Counted from the first letter of the stretch, positions 45,164 to 56,439 are shown. The stretch is 64,000 bases of DNA from CAVVSQ01 sp963848825 (GCA_963848825.1 CAWKFA010000014.1:347369-411368), one strand, 5' to 3'. A program made the numbers and translations. The notes: generated by a model not told the origin, from the letters alone.

Positions 45164-46269
45164 ATGGCGCATACGTCCGATCTTGTCATTGTCGGCGGCG
45201 GCATCATCGGCATGACGACCGCTTACGTGCTTGCCAAGGAAGGGCTGCGCGTTACTATCCTGGACCGCCAGAACTTTGGTCAAGAAGCGAGCTGGGCGGG
45301 CGCGGGGATCATACCGCCGGGCGATCTTGGGCAGGCCGTCAGTCCCTTTGATAAGTTGCGGTCGGCCAGTGCCGCCAGCTTTCCGGAGTTGTCGGCCGAA
45401 TTGCGCGAGCGCACCGGCATCGACAATGGCTATATTCGCTGCGGCGGGCTGGAATTTGCCGATGGGGAAGCCGCCACTTTACCTGAAGAGTGGCGCGGGG
45501 CCGGCATTGACGTGGAACACCTCACGGAAGCCGCCACACGTCTGCTTGAACCCGCACTGGCGCCGGGGCTGGGCGCGGCGCATTTGTTGCCGGACCTCGC
45601 TCAGCTCCGCAACCCTCGCCATGTGAAGGCTCTTGTGGCCGCCGCCTCGATTCTCAAGGTCGAGCTTAAACCATATTGCCCGGCCCAGGGCTGGCAGAAG
45701 AGCGGCGGTCGCGTCCAGGGCGTGCGCACCGAACATGAGACTTACCAGGCTGCCAACTATCTCGTGGCCGCGGGCGCTGGACGGACAATTTTCTCGCCGA
45801 GCTGGACTGCCATCTCGACATTCAGCCGGTGCGCGGGCAAATCGCCTTGCTAAAGCCCTCCGCGCCGCTTTTCCAACATGTGCTTTTGTGGGGCAATCGC
45901 TACCTGGTATCGCGACAGGATGGGCGGGTCCTTGTCGGCTCCACCGAAGAACACGTGGGCTACGACGCGCGGACCACCACGCGGGCCCAGCAGGATCTCA
46001 TGGCCCTTGCCTGCCGGCTAGTGCCCGCTTTGGCCGACGCCGCCGTCGAGCGCTGCTGGGCGGGCTTGCGGCCGGGCAGTCCTGATGGCTTGCCCTACAT
46101 CGGGCCAGTGCCGGGCCATGACAACGTTTTCGTGGCGGCGGGTCATTACCGGGCTGGCATCCAGCTCTCGCCCGGGACGGCACAAATGGTCCGGGAATTG
46201 ATCCTGCACACGCCGCTGTCTGTTCCCGCGGGCCCGTTTCGTCTGGACCGACCTGTCGGACTGAGATAA
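45164..46269 (+). CDS. thiO: Glycine oxidase ThiO-like FAD oxidoreductase (frameshifted)
   Basis: About 368 residues in two frames joined near 45780. The N-terminus binds FAD (SDLVIVGGGIIGMTTAYVLAKEGLRVTILD) and is followed by FGQEASWAGAGIIPP, typical of the DAO/ThiO group. After the joint: IQPVRGQIALL, YLVSRQDGRVLVGSTEEHVGYD and the C-terminal RPGSPDGLPYIGPVPGHDNVFVAAGHYRAGIQLSPGTAQMV. ThiO makes the imine used in thiamine thiazole synthesis; other amino-acid oxidases share the fold. No thi genes lie nearby. It starts 78 bases after the tRNA. Confidence 0.82.
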
Positions 46270-46307
46270 GAAAGGGTATTGAATATGCGGTCACGCAGGT
46301 AAAACGC

Positions 46308-48125
46308 ATGGACCCGTCCGGCCTTCGCACTTTGACCCGTCAACTCGCGGAAGACTTCGCCTGGCTGGAGGATCATGCCCGCAACCAGGGACGGCAGCTT
46401 GCCAGGGCGGCCGAGCTGCGACTGGCGGCGGCCGTGGTGCGTAATGTTCTCGGGCCCTATCTGGAAAGCCAATCGGCCGATCCCTTGCATGTCGCGGTTG
46501 TTGGCGGTGCGGGCGCCGGCAAAAGCACGGTGGCCAATTTTCTCTGCGGGACCATCCAGGCGGAATCCAACCCGCAAGCCGGCTTTACGCGGCATCCCAT
46601 CGCCTATACTTCCGTCGATGGCCCAACCACCTGGGGCGCCTATGCGGGTTTTCTCGGACCATTGGAACGCCTGCCGAATGAAACCTCCGCCAGCCTCGAT
46701 TCGGATGTCTACCAGGTCCGGCGCCTGCCCCCCAATTCGAGTGATGGCGCATTCCTCGACCATTTCGTGGTGTGGGATTGCCCCGACATGACGACCTGGA
46801 TCGCGACGGGCTATGTGCCTCGCCTGCTGGAGGTGTGCGGACTGGCGGACATCATCGTCTATGTCGCGTCCGACGAACGTTATAACGACGAGGTGCCCAC
46901 GCAATTTTTGAAGTTGCTGCTGCAAGCGGGCAAAGCCGTCATCGTCTGTCTGGTCAAAATGAAGGAGGCCGATGCACCAGCCTTCGTGAGTCATTTCCAG
47001 ACGGATGTGCTTGCCAAAATCTCCGCGCACGCCGTGGCCACGCTAACCATTCCGCAACTCTCCCGCGAGCAACTTACCAACCCAGTCCCCCTGGCCAACA
47101 AGTACCGTATTCCCCTGGTCAACCAGGTCGCCGTGCTGGGCCACCCCCTCAGGGAAGCGCGGCGGCGTAGCGTGCAAACAGCCATGCAGTTTCTCAAGAG
47201 CGGCCAAGATCAGTTGCTCGGCATTGCTCGCGATGATCTCGGCGCCCTGAGTTCCTGGCGCCAACTCATCCACGAGGCACAGGTCGAGTTCGATGCCCGC
47301 TATCGCCGCGAATACTTGACGACGGAGCGTTTTCGCCGGTTCGACGAGGCGCTGGTCCGGCTTTTGGAGTTGCTCGAATTGCCTGGCGTGGGCAAGTTCG
47401 TCAGCGGCACCCTGACCGTATTGCGCACGCCCTATCGCCTTCTCAAGGGCCTGGTCGCCCGTACGATGCTACGGCCGCAAACCGCCGGGCTGCCGGAAAG
47501 CAGGGTTCTCGAGGCTGGTTTCAGCGGCTGGATGGATCTACTTCGCAAAGAAGCCACGCGCCGGGCGGAGACCAGCCCCTTCTGGCACCATGTCCACAAG
47601 GGTTTTCCCGCCGGACTTGCCGAATCGGCCAGGGCACAATTCGATCTCGGGCTGCGCGGCTTTCAACTCAGCCTGGCGGACGAGGTGGAACGTACCGCCC
47701 GGGCCATTTACGAAGATCTCGAACGCAATCCCGTGGCCCTCAATACGCTGCGCGGGACGAAATTCGCCATGGAGCTTGCCGCCATCGGCACGGCCATCGC
47801 CGCCGGCGGCATATCGATCATGGATATTGTCTGGATCCCCCTGGCCGCATCGGTAACCCAGCATTTGGTGGAAGTTTTGGGCAAACAATACGTGGAAAAT
47901 CAGCGGGAATCCACACGTGCCCGCCAACAGGCGCTGGTTACCCAATACGTCTCGGGCCCGCTGGCGCAATGGCTCATCCAATGGCCAACCACGGGCGGGT
48001 CAACGTTTGAACGCTTGCAAACGGCGTTACGCCGTGTCCCCCTCGCCATCCAGGACCTGGACGCTGCCCTGCGATCGCTACCCACGGAAGCCGTTCAAGC
48101 GCCGCTGGCGGCGCATGGCGCCTGA
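46308..48125 (+). CDS. Large dynamin-like or YfjP-type GTPase, first of a pair
   Basis: 605 residues. The P-loop GGAGAGKST is at residues 66-74, the G3-like DCPDMTTW near 160, and a G4-like CLVKMKE replaces the canonical NKxD. The rest is helical with long charged stretches and a weakly hydrophobic segment (GTAIAAGGISIMDIVWIPLAA near residue 500). This suggests membrane association and a stalk, as in bacterial dynamin-like proteins. It is followed by a second GTPase after 18 bases. In bacteria such paired GTPases often act together on membranes; the role here is unknown. Confidence 0.7.
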   Translation: MDPSGLRTLTRQLAEDFAWLEDHARNQGRQLARAAELRLAAAVVRNVLGPYLESQSADPLHVAVVGGAGAGKSTVANFLCGTIQAESNPQAGFTRHPIAYTSVDGPTTWGAYAGFLGPLERLPNETSASLDSDVYQVRRLPPNSSDGAFLDHFVVWDCPDMTTWIATGYVPRLLEVCGLADIIVYVASDERYNDEVPTQFLKLLLQAGKAVIVCLVKMKEADAPAFVSHFQTDVLAKISAHAVATLTIPQLSREQLTNPVPLANKYRIPLVNQVAVLGHPLREARRRSVQTAMQFLKSGQDQLLGIARDDLGALSSWRQLIHEAQVEFDARYRREYLTTERFRRFDEALVRLLELLELPGVGKFVSGTLTVLRTPYRLLKGLVARTMLRPQTAGLPESRVLEAGFSGWMDLLRKEATRRAETSPFWHHVHKGFPAGLAESARAQFDLGLRGFQLSLADEVERTARAIYEDLERNPVALNTLRGTKFAMELAAIGTAIAAGGISIMDIVWIPLAASVTQHLVEVLGKQYVENQRESTRARQQALVTQYVSGPLAQWLIQWPTTGGSTFERLQTALRRVPLAIQDLDAALRSLPTEAVQAPLAAHGA

Positions 48126-48143
48126 ACCCAGGCTGAAAGTGCC

Positions 48144-49980
48144 ATGTTCAAGACTTCGACCGAACCCTTGCTACGGACGCTCGCACCTGCCCTGCGCGAG
48201 CTCGAGCGGCGCTTGCGGGAATGGCTGGCCGCCAAGGATCGCGGGCCACTGACGGCGCTCCAGCGTGCCACGCTAGAAGGCCTGGCCGGCGACCTCGCAC
48301 GTCAGGGCGAAACACTGCAAGTCGAACAACCACTTCTCGTCGTCACGCTCATGGGGGGCACCGGCGTCGGCAAGTCGACGCTTCTCAATGCCCTCGCCGG
48401 CGGCGCCATTGCCCAGGCGTCTTTCCAGCGCCCCACCACGCGCGATCCTGTCGTTTATTACCACGAATCCATACCGCCCAATCGCCTCGATCCCGGCCTC
48501 CAGCAATGCCGCCTGGCGCCTCACAATCGCCCTGCCCTGCTTCACAAGATTATTGTCGATACGCCCGACCTGGACAGTAACGATCTGACCAATCGCGAAA
48601 AGCTCCATCGCATCCTGCCGTTGACAGACATCGTCCTCTACGTCGGCTCGCAGGAAAAATATCACGACAAACTCGGCTGGGACTTGTTTCTCGAGCAGCG
48701 TAAGCGCCGGGCCTTCGCCTTTGTCCTCAATAAATGGGACCGCTGCCAACACCCGGGGGCAAGCGGGATGCGGCCTGATCAGGACCTCCTCAAGGACCTT
48801 GAGGGACAAGGTTTTAAAGGGCCACTCATCTTCCGAACCTGCGCTCAGCACTGGGTAGATCACCCCTGGCTCCAAAATGGCGATGCCACCGCGAAAGCCC
48901 CGGTCGAGGGGGAACAGTTCATGGACCTGGTCCAGTGGCTGGAAAAGGGGCTCGATCGCCTGGAAATCGAAGCCATCAAAGCCCGCGGCGTCAGTCAACT
49001 GCTGCGCCAGCTCGAAGATGCCAACGAAGCGGTACGGCCGCCGGACTTGACCCAGGCTGCCGACAAGGTCCGCAAAGCGTGGCAAACCATCTTGGCGGCC
49101 GAGGCCCAAACAAACGCCACCGTCCTGCTTAATTCTTTGGAGCCATTCCAAAAAGAGATCGAACATCATTTCGCCCAGGAACGGCAGGCGAAGTTCCGCA
49201 ACCTCATGGGCACCTACCTCTACTGGTTCAATCGGCTCAAGTATGCCGGCAGTACCCTGCGCATTCCGATTCCGATCTTGTCACGCTTCAACATCGGCAC
49301 ACCTGCCCCGAAGGAATGGGACCTGGCGAACTTCACTCAAGCCTGTAGCTCCGCCGCCTCCGAACAACACCTGCATTCGCGCAGCAAGGCCCTGGCGGAT
49401 CATTTGCTGTTGGAAGCCGATACCCTCGGTTTTCCGCTCAAATATCTCATGGCCCGCACCGAGGCCGCCGCCAAAATCGACTGGCGCGGGCGCCATGCCC
49501 AGGCGATGATGGAAGTATTGGGCCAGGTGGAGCATAGTTGGTCGAAGCCCAGCGGCACGCGACGCCTGCTCCAGGGAACCATCATCTTCCTGGCCGATTG
49601 GGTGCCGCTCCTGGCCTGCGGGGGCATGGGGATTTCCTTGCTCTGGCAGTACACCATGAATAGCAGGCCGTTCAATTGGGGCGACCTGTTGTTGCCCCTG
49701 GTCGTCATGATCATGGTGATGATCATTTTGCACGTGTTTATCGCACTGTTCCTGCCGTTACGCTGGCAAGCCATTCGCGCGGAGTTCGAGCGCCATCTTG
49801 AGACCCGCTTGCGAGCCGAGCTGGAAGGCGGCTATGTCTCGCCTGCCCGCCGACGTCGCCCAGGCCTTGCTCACCGAGCGCCGGCAGGTAGAACAATTCT
49901 TAACCGAAATCCGCGAAGTCAGTCGCTGGCTCCAGGAACGCGAGCAAGCCGCCAGCATCGCCGGCCTATACGGCCAATAA
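48144..49980 (+). CDS. Large membrane GTPase, second of a pair (C-terminal frameshift)
   Basis: About 612 residues. The GTPase motifs are complete: GGTGVGKST (71-79), a T-rich switch (QRPTTRDPVVYY), DTPDLDS and NKWD. A helical middle is followed by two strong membrane helices (LLACGGMGISLLWQ region and LLLPLVVMIMVMIILHVFIALFLP). The frame ending at 50012 becomes arginine-rich after about 49838. The better end is SRLPADVAQALLTERRQVEQFLTEIREVSRWLQEREQAASIAGLYGQ, stopping at 49980. Operon with the preceding GTPase and probably with the helicase gene 31 bases downstream. Confidence 0.75.
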
Positions 49981-50011
49981 GGTTCGCCCGCTTCCGCAAG
50001 GATCGTTTGTG

Positions 50012-52613
50012 ATGGCACCGGATGCTTCTGCCTTCCACTACCTGTCCCTGGCCCCATCTCCGGACCGCGCCATTGCCGCGCTCGACGCGCCGGTCGCCAA
50101 CTGGTTTCGCGAAACGTTCGGCTCCCCCACGCCCGCCCAGCGTTTCGGCTGGCCCGCTCTTCAGAGTGGCGACAATCTTCTCCTGTGCGCGCCGACCGGA
50201 ACAGGCAAAACCCTGGCCGCGTTCCTCCCCCTTGTCAGCCAGCTCTGGGACGACCGGTCTGACGACTTGACCTGCCTTTATATCGCCCCCATGAAGGCGC
50301 TGGCGCGCGATGTCGCTAAAACCATGCGCCGCTGTTTGCGCGCGCTGGAGCAACAAGCGCTTGCCGCCGGGGCGCCGGGCCCAACGAACAAGCGCCTGCG
50401 TGTCGGCCTGCGCACCGGCGACACCACCGCGGACGTTCGGCGCCGCCAACTGGCCAAACCGCCCCACATTTTGGTAACCACTCCCGAAAGCCTGGCCATT
50501 GTGTTGACGCATCCCTGTGCCCAGTACGTACTGGCCTCGGTGCGCTGGATCATTGTCGATGAAATCCATGCCCTGGCCAGCAACAAGCGCGGTGCCGACT
50601 TAGCTCTTAGCCTCGAACGCGTCGAAGCTTTTCAGCGCCACGGGCGGAGGCTCCGGTCCGCAACGTATCGGCCTGTCCGCGACCTGCTTACCCGTGACAA
50701 CCGTCGCCGGCTTTCTCGTCGGTGTCGGGCGTCCCTGCACAATCGCCCAGGTTCCTGAGCAAACGCCTCTCGACCTTGCCATTGAACCTCTGACGACCGG
50801 CAGCGCCGAAGATTTCGGCTTCATGGCCCGACTGGTCACGCGCCTGGAGGCCGAATTCGCCCGCAACCAAACGACGCTGATCTTCACCAATACCCGTAGC
50901 CTGGCCGAACGCCTGACGTGGGCCCTCAAGGATCGGTTTCCTCACAAAAAAGAAGCCATCGCCATCCACCATTCGTCGCTGGCCGCCCCGCTGCGACGCC
51001 GCGCCGAGCGCGGCCTAAAAAAAGGCCGCCTGAAAATCGTCGTCACCAGCACCAGTCTCGAACTGGGCATCGATATCGGCAGCGTCGATGGCGTCGTGCT
51101 TGTTCACCCGCCGGGCGGTGTCACACGCTTCCTGCAACGCCTTGGCCGCTCGGGGCACCGCCCTGGCCAGCTACGGCGCGGCTTGTTGCTAACCGCTGGG
51201 TCGGCGGAACTGCTGGAAGCAACGGTTACCGCGGCTGCGGGACGTGCCGGGCAATTGGAGCCGCTCACACCCTGCCGCCATCCGCTGGATGTCTTGTGCC
51301 AACAACTTGTTGGCATGGCCATGACCGGCCTATGGACCCGTGACAGCGCCTATCGCCTGGTCCGCCGCGCTTATCCGTACAAGGACCTGACGCCTGCGGA
51401 TTTTGATGACTGCCTATCGTACCTGTCGGGCACCCATGCCGACGGCCAGGCCTGGCTACCATCTCGTCTGCGCTGGGAAGGTGACGAGTTCACGATCGTC
51501 AATGCCGGTACGCACCGGTTGCTGCGCCGCAACCTTGGCACCATCCTGAATGAAGAGGCACGCGCCGTTCGTTTGCTCCTGCCGCGGGAAGCCGTTACGG
51601 GCTCGAAGGAACCGACATCGGTGGTGATCGGCTCCCTGGATGATGCCTACGCGGACCGCTTGCGGCCGGGTGATCGCATCCTTCTGGATGGCCGTTGCTT
51701 CGAATATCGCAAGCGCGAAAAAGCCGCCGTGCTTGTTGAGGAAATGACCACCCGGCCCATCGTACCCTGCTGGCAAGGCGCTGGCTGTTCGCTCTCCGCT
51801 GACCTGGCGCGGCGCCTGTTTCTCATGCGCGAGCAAGCCGCCGAAGTCATGCGCGATGGGTCCGCGGAGCTGCGCGCTGGTTGGCGGCGGAATATAGCCT
51901 CGGACAGGCCGCCTGCGCGGAGCTGGCCCGTTTGTTTCTCCATCAGGAAGCCGTCAGCGAAATCCCCAGCACGGCCAATCTTCTCGTGGAAGCCGTCGCC
52001 GCCCATGAGAATGTCACTTATTACCTGCACACTCCCCTGGCACGCTCGGCCAACGATGCGCTGGCGCGCCTGACGACCTGGCGGCTGTTCCAGGAATATG
52101 GCCTTACTTGTCAAAGCATGGCCACCGACCTGGGCTTTACGCTGGCAGTGCCCGCGTCCGGATTTATCGAACCACAAGCCTGGCGAGCCCTGCTCTCCGA
52201 CAAGGATTTCGGGGCCGACATGGAAAGTGCCCTGGGTGATTGTGCCTCGCTCAGGACACGCTTCGCCAACGTCGTCACCATCGGCCTCATGATGCTTCGT
52301 CAGCCGCTCGGAGGCCGTCGCAAGGTGGGCGGCCATGACTGGGCCGAGCGACGGCTGTTTGATCAGGTGCGCGCTATTGATCCGGATTTCGTCTTGATGC
52401 GCCAGGCGGAACGAGAAATGATCAGCGAGGTTTGCACGGTCGATCGCGCTCGTGATTATCTGAGCGGACCTGCCCTTCCGCCAGGTGCGCTGCCGGCACC
52501 TGAGTGAACTATCCCCTTTTGCCGCCAGTTGGACGCAAACAGGTGCGGTGGCCGGCCCTACGCCCGACGAAGTATTGACCGATCTGCATGCCGAACTGGT
52601 CGGCAGCCCCTGA
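50012..52613 (+). CDS. lhr: Lhr-like DEAD/H helicase (three frameshifts)
   Basis: About 865 residues over several frames (joins near 50655, 51885 and 52490). N-terminal helicase core: ETFGSPTPAQRFGWPALQSGDNLLLCAPTGTGKT, LYIAPMKALARD, ILVTTPESL and WIIVDEIHAL (DEIH box). The second half has TLIFTNTRSLAERL, VVTSTSLELGIDIGSVDGVV and RFLQRLGRSGHRPG. The Lhr-type winged-helix and C-terminal core follow (LWTRDSAYRLVRRAYPYKDL ... TYYLHTPLARSANDAL) and end with LSPFAASWTQTG, stopping at 52613. Lhr proteins are 3'-5' DNA repair translocases. ATG 50012 follows an AGGATCG ribosome site. Paired with a PdeM-like gene. Confidence 0.87.
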
Positions 52614-52644
52614 AAAGAGCCCTCGCCACGGAATAGGATGGGCA

Positions 52645-53262
52645 ATGATCCTTCATGACTGGCAACTGACACCCGAACGCGTGGCTATACATCGCCCTAC
52701 CGCAACCGCTGTGGTGGCCGACCTTCACCTGGGTTACCAGGAAGCGCGCCGGCAGAGCGGCGACGCTGTACCGCTCGTCGATCTCAACACGCAACTGCTG
52801 CCCCTCCTGCGGGTTTTGCGCACTTGCCAGGTACGTAGCCTGGTGATCGCCGGCGATATGTTTGAGAAAGCCTTCGACGGAAATATTTGTCAGGACTTCA
52901 TTCGCGAAGTCAACAAGACGGGTGTTCATTTCCGGGGCTTGGTTCCGGGCAACCACGATCGTGGACTGGAGAATGCCGCGGAATTGCCCTTGCTGCGCGA
53001 GGGTTGCGTCGTCGGCGACTGGCGCATCCTGCATGGCGATGGACCATTGCCGGACGCACCCGTCGTGCTGGGACATTTTCATCCTTCGGTCAGCCACGCC
53101 GGCCGAAAGATTCCCTGTTACGTCGCGGGAGAGCGGTTTTTGATACTGCCGGCCTATTCCCGCGAAGCGGCGGGCGGTTTGCCGCGCCGCCAGTGGCAAG
53201 ATTGTCGTTACCTGGGCATCGCCCTGGGGAAAGTCTTCGAAGTGAAAACGCGGAAAAGGTGA
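52645..53262 (+). CDS. pdeM: PdeM-like calcineurin phosphoesterase
   Basis: About 205 residues from ATG 52645; the frame from 52588 only adds an unlikely extension. Metallophosphoesterase motifs are in order: VVADLHLGYQEARR, IAGDMFEK, PGNHDRG and LGHFHPSV. PdeM is a nuclease or phosphatase found with Lhr-type helicases and DNA ligase in a DNA damage operon. It lies 31 bases downstream of the helicase, matching that arrangement; the ligase and exonuclease partners are not in this window. Converges with the BON gene; a shared hairpin lies between them. Confidence 0.85.
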   Translation: MILHDWQLTPERVAIHRPTATAVVADLHLGYQEARRQSGDAVPLVDLNTQLLPLLRVLRTCQVRSLVIAGDMFEKAFDGNICQDFIREVNKTGVHFRGLVPGNHDRGLENAAELPLLREGCVVGDWRILHGDGPLPDAPVVLGHFHPSVSHAGRKIPCYVAGERFLILPAYSREAAGGLPRRQWQDCRYLGIALGKVFEVKTRKR

Positions 53263-53300
53263 TGGCGAGGCGGGCTCGCGCCACCCCTCCATCACCTTTT
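53254..53300. terminator. Bidirectional terminator hairpin
   Basis: AAAAGGTGATGG at 53254 pairs perfectly with CCATCACCTTTT at 53300 around a GC-rich centre. A-run and T-run on the two sides suit termination of both convergent transcripts. The left arm overlaps the last codons of the PdeM-like gene. Confidence 0.75.
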
Positions 53301-53311
53301 CGGATGGTCGA

Positions 53312-54109
53312 CTAATAATATCGAATGCGCCACCAGTCATGACCGCAAGCTTCCCGGCCATACCACCAGTGTCCATCCTGCCAGCGCAGCGACACAGCAC
53401 GCCAGCCAAGCGGGACCTTGGGGAAGGGATAGACCGGGCCAATGAACGGGAAGGCCTCGTAGGGATAGAGCGTCGGCGTCGCCACGCGCGAAAAGTTGTT
53501 ATAAGGAGCGACGGTCGGCCACGCGTACGGCGGTAGCGGCGGAGGCTGCACGGCCGGTCCCATGCCGGGCTGGAAGCCCGTCATGATCGACATCGGTTCC
53601 TGTCCGCCGACATTGTCGGCGAGCGTGGCTTCGACGCTGCGGTTGGAGGTGACCATGCCCCTGACTTCGCCGGCACCTGGGGCAGTCTCCTGGCCGCTCA
53701 CCTTATCCAGCGACGGCCCCTGCCCCAGTGCGACACCGATGGCCAGCATATCGTGAACGCGCTCGACGCCCGCAACAGTTTGCACCAGGCGAATGACCGC
53801 ATCACGCTGCGCCGCATCGCCAACCTGGCCGGTAAGCTCGGCGACGCCCCCGTCAAAGCGAATATCGACGCGATAACCGCGAAGTTGGCCGCTCTGGCAT
53901 AGCCGTTGAGCAATGGAGTCAGCGGTGCGTTGATTGGCCAAAGGATCGACAACGACCTCGGCAGCCGCGGGAGGTGCCAGGTTCAATACCGCCGGCGTCT
54001 GTAAGGGAACGATCGGAAACGGCGCGGGCCCATCCTGGGCATATAACGTGCTCTGACCGAGGCCGATCAACAACCCCAGGCCAGCCGACAAAGCTCTTTT
54101 TGGAAACAC
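53312..54109 (-). CDS. Exported BON-domain protein
   Basis: About 265 residues. The start is set at GTG 54109, since GGAGGAGG is just upstream and the product then opens with a good signal peptide (MFPKRALSAGLGLLIGLGQSTLYAQ); an ATG at 54124 is the alternative. A BON domain follows (NQRTADSIAQRLCQSGQLRGYRVDIRFDGGVAELTGQVGDAAQRDAVIRLVQTVAGVERVHDML). The C-terminus is proline- and tyrosine-rich (VQPPPLPPYAWPTVAPYNNFSR) with a Trp-rich end. BON domains bind phospholipid or polymers in the envelope. Role here unknown; monocistronic. Confidence 0.8.
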   Translation of the reverse strand: MFPKRALSAGLGLLIGLGQSTLYAQDGPAPFPIVPLQTPAVLNLAPPAAAEVVVDPLANQRTADSIAQRLCQSGQLRGYRVDIRFDGGVAELTGQVGDAAQRDAVIRLVQTVAGVERVHDMLAIGVALGQGPSLDKVSGQETAPGAGEVRGMVTSNRSVEATLADNVGGQEPMSIMTGFQPGMGPAVQPPPLPPYAWPTVAPYNNFSRVATPTLYPYEAFPFIGPVYPFPKVPLGWRAVSLRWQDGHWWYGREACGHDWWRIRYY

Positions 54110-54430
54110 GGCAACCTCCTCCATGCTGGTTTGCGCGACGGACGACAATAGCCAACTATTTCCCCGCCACGCCAAAAAGAGCAAATCGCCAGGAGCATTT
54201 AAAAGCCGCTTTCGGCCCAAGACCAAAGGCACGACCGTCGCCAGGCCTAAAAAACAGCCAGTTTGCGGATATCTCGCGAAAAGACTTGTTGATACCAGCC
54301 CTGCAACGGGAGGATTTCTCCCTCAAAAAGGATAAAAACACGAATTTTTGTTGCAGCAAACCGCCCCAAAATGCCGACCGCACCCTCGCGGTTGACGTGC
54401 CGCACCGACTTCTCTATATTGCACCAATCG

Positions 54431-54504
54431 GCACCCGTAGCTCAACTGGATAGAGCGATGGCCTACGAAGCCATAGGTTACAGGTTCGACTCCTGTCGGG
54501 TGTA
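54431..54504 (+). tRNA. tRNA-Arg(ACG)
   Basis: 74 bases. Acceptor GCACCCG with CGGGTGT, D-stem GCTC/GAGC, anticodon stem ATGGC/GCCAT with loop CTACGAA (anticodon ACG, read as ICG), T-arm ACAGG-TTCGACT-CCTGT. No CCA is encoded. A patch of repeats and a mobile-looking ATPase gene follow. Confidence 0.95.
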
Positions 54505-54648
54505 ATGCTCCTTTTTCGCGACGACCATTCTTTCGACTCGTCTATCCGAGTCCAAAATCTCAGCAATTACAACCAACTTTGACCCCCCGGCGCCGCCGCT
54601 GGTAGAGTAACTCCTCAACGGGCGGCTGGCAGCTTGGGCTGGCGGGCG

Positions 54649-54790
54649 AAAAATGGTATGTATGCGTGCACCGGGCACCCCCCTTCACGACGCATATCAT
54701 TTTGCATGGCATTTTGCATAGCATTTTGCATAGCATTTTAGCCGGCGGCGCTGCCTTGCCTGGGATTTCACATGACAAATTCACGAATAT
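54649..54790 (-). repeat. Dispersed repeat with 12-base tandem units, copy 2
   Basis: Inverted copy of 29092-29246. Read on the minus strand it has TTCGTGAATTTGTCATG, three to four units close to ATGCAAAATGCY, TATGCGTCGTG and GCATACATACCATTTTT. The frame that gives AMQN repeats in copy 1 is closed here by a stop after EFVM. It directly abuts the palindromic element that starts at 54795. Confidence 0.8.
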
Positions 54791-54794
54791 CGTA

Positions 54795-54896
54795 AGAGGG
54801 TTCGGAAAAAAAGGGGTCAGACCCCCTCAATATCCTGCAAAAGCGTTGAAAAGCTGTTCGCTTCAAGGGGTCTGACCCCTTTTTTTCCGAACGCTC
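54795..54896. repeat. Palindromic repeat element, copy 2
   Basis: Same plan as the copy at 9738: arms with GGGGTC-A-GACCCC, here bordered by AGAG(G/C)GTTCGG and a longer A/T run, and a related centre (CTCAATATCCTGCAAAAGCG). It stands directly upstream of the RecA-like ATPase gene, with copy 3 on the other side. Confidence 0.85.
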
Positions 54897-54918
54897 TAAA
54901 TCTAAAGGAATACGCACC

Positions 54919-56386
54919 ATGTTGGGAGCCACCAATGCAGTTGCCATGGTCGCTGGTCATGATGCACGGGCGGCGGATGATGTGCGCGGTCCGCCGCTTC
55001 GTACCTTGAACAACGACTGTGGCCTGATCAATTGGCGGAGGCGGTGCGCGGCGTTGGCGCCTGGCTTTGGCACGGCTACCTGGGGGCCGGCAGGATGACG
55101 CTGCTGACCAGCCAGTGGAAGGCGGGCAAGACCACGCTGCTGGCCAACCTGGTGGCGCGGATGGCTCGGGGCGGCACGTTGGCCGGCCTGCCGGTGGCAG
55201 CCGCCAAAGTCGCTATCCTTTCCGAGGAGGGGCCCAGCAACTGGGAGGCGCGCTGCCGCAAGCTCTCCATCGGCAATCACGTCAGCTTTTTTTGCCGGCC
55301 CTTCCGGGGCCGCCCTTCGCCTGCCGACTGGCGCGGTCTGCTTGATTCCCTGCTCGTTCTGCGGCGGGAGGAGGGACTCGACCTGGTCGCGATTGATCCC
55401 CTGGCGGTGTTTTTGCCGACGGGCAATGAAAACTCGGCGACGGCCATGATGGATTGCCTGCTACCGCTTCAAGATTTGACGGCCGCGGGCCTCTGCCTGC
55501 TCATCTGCCACCATCCACGCAAGGGCACCGTCCAGTACGGGCAGGCGGCGCGCGGCAGCGGCGCACTGCCGAGCCTCGTGGACGTCCTGATCGAGATGAA
55601 ATGGCACTCCAGCGACGGGGACGACCGCCGCCGCTGGTTGAGGACGTTTTCACGCCACGAAGAGACCCCCCGCACACTGCTCGTGGAGCTTACCGCCGAG
55701 GGGAATGATTATCTCACGCACGACATCCACCATGATGAGGTCTCCGTTCAGGCGGGCGACGTCCTTTTCCTGGTCCTCGAAGATGCGACCGACCGCCTGA
55801 CCCAGAGGCAAATCCTGGAGCAATGGCCGGAAGATTTTCCCAGGCCCGACCAAAGCACCATCGCCCGTGCCTTGAAACAGGGCATGGCCGCCGGACGCAT
55901 TTTGCAAAAAGGCACGGGCCGCAAGAATGACCCTTTCCTCTACTGGCTTGCCGGCAAGGAAGAAGGTTTTCACCCAGGCCCGGGAGCAAGTATCGAAGCC
56001 GTGGCCAGTTGGAACGACCGCCTGGTCACGAAATGGCTGGCAACCCTGGGCGTTCCTCATCACCATGTGCCGCAACCGCGCAGGACGCGGCCCCAGCGGC
56101 AGCTGATCCCGCCCCAAGCACTTGTTTGCAACCGGCAATTCCTGACGAAAACGCCCCAGCGGCCAGCCTTCCATCACGGCCTGAAGGCCCCTCCGCAGCG
56201 CCAGCTGCCGTTGACATTCCGCCCGCGACGGTTTCGATCCAGGACGCCACGCCTGCCAAGGCCAGCGCAGAGCCCGGCAAGCCTGCCCTGTCAGCCGCCG
56301 ACCCGCAACCGGGGCTTCTGCAACTGCTCGCGCAACAGAATGCGAACAAAACTGATTGGAAAAAATGGCGGCGCTTGCCGCCATAA
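54919..56386 (+). CDS. RecA-like (RepA/AAA_25-type) ATPase, frameshifted
   Basis: About 485 residues. The clear core from 55032 reads HGYLGAGRMTLLTSQWKAGKTTLLANLVARMARGG (Walker A WKAGKTT), SEEGPSNWEAR, LDLVAIDPLAVFLP (Walker B) and LLICHHPRKG with ARGSGALPSLVDVLIEM. This is the RepA/RadA-like hexameric ATPase class common on plasmids and prophages. A C-terminal winged-helix-like part follows (RLTQRQILEQWPEDFPRPDQSTIARALKQGMAAGRI). ATG 54919 starts in another frame (join near 55015), and the end is probably PGLLQLLAQQNANKTDWKKWRRLPP at 56386 after a shift near 56000. The gene is enclosed by palindromic elements. Confidence 0.72.
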
Positions 56387-56439
56387 CCAGCAGTTCGATC
56401 GCGGCGAAGAACGCTTGTCATCCCACACGGGAACCCTCC

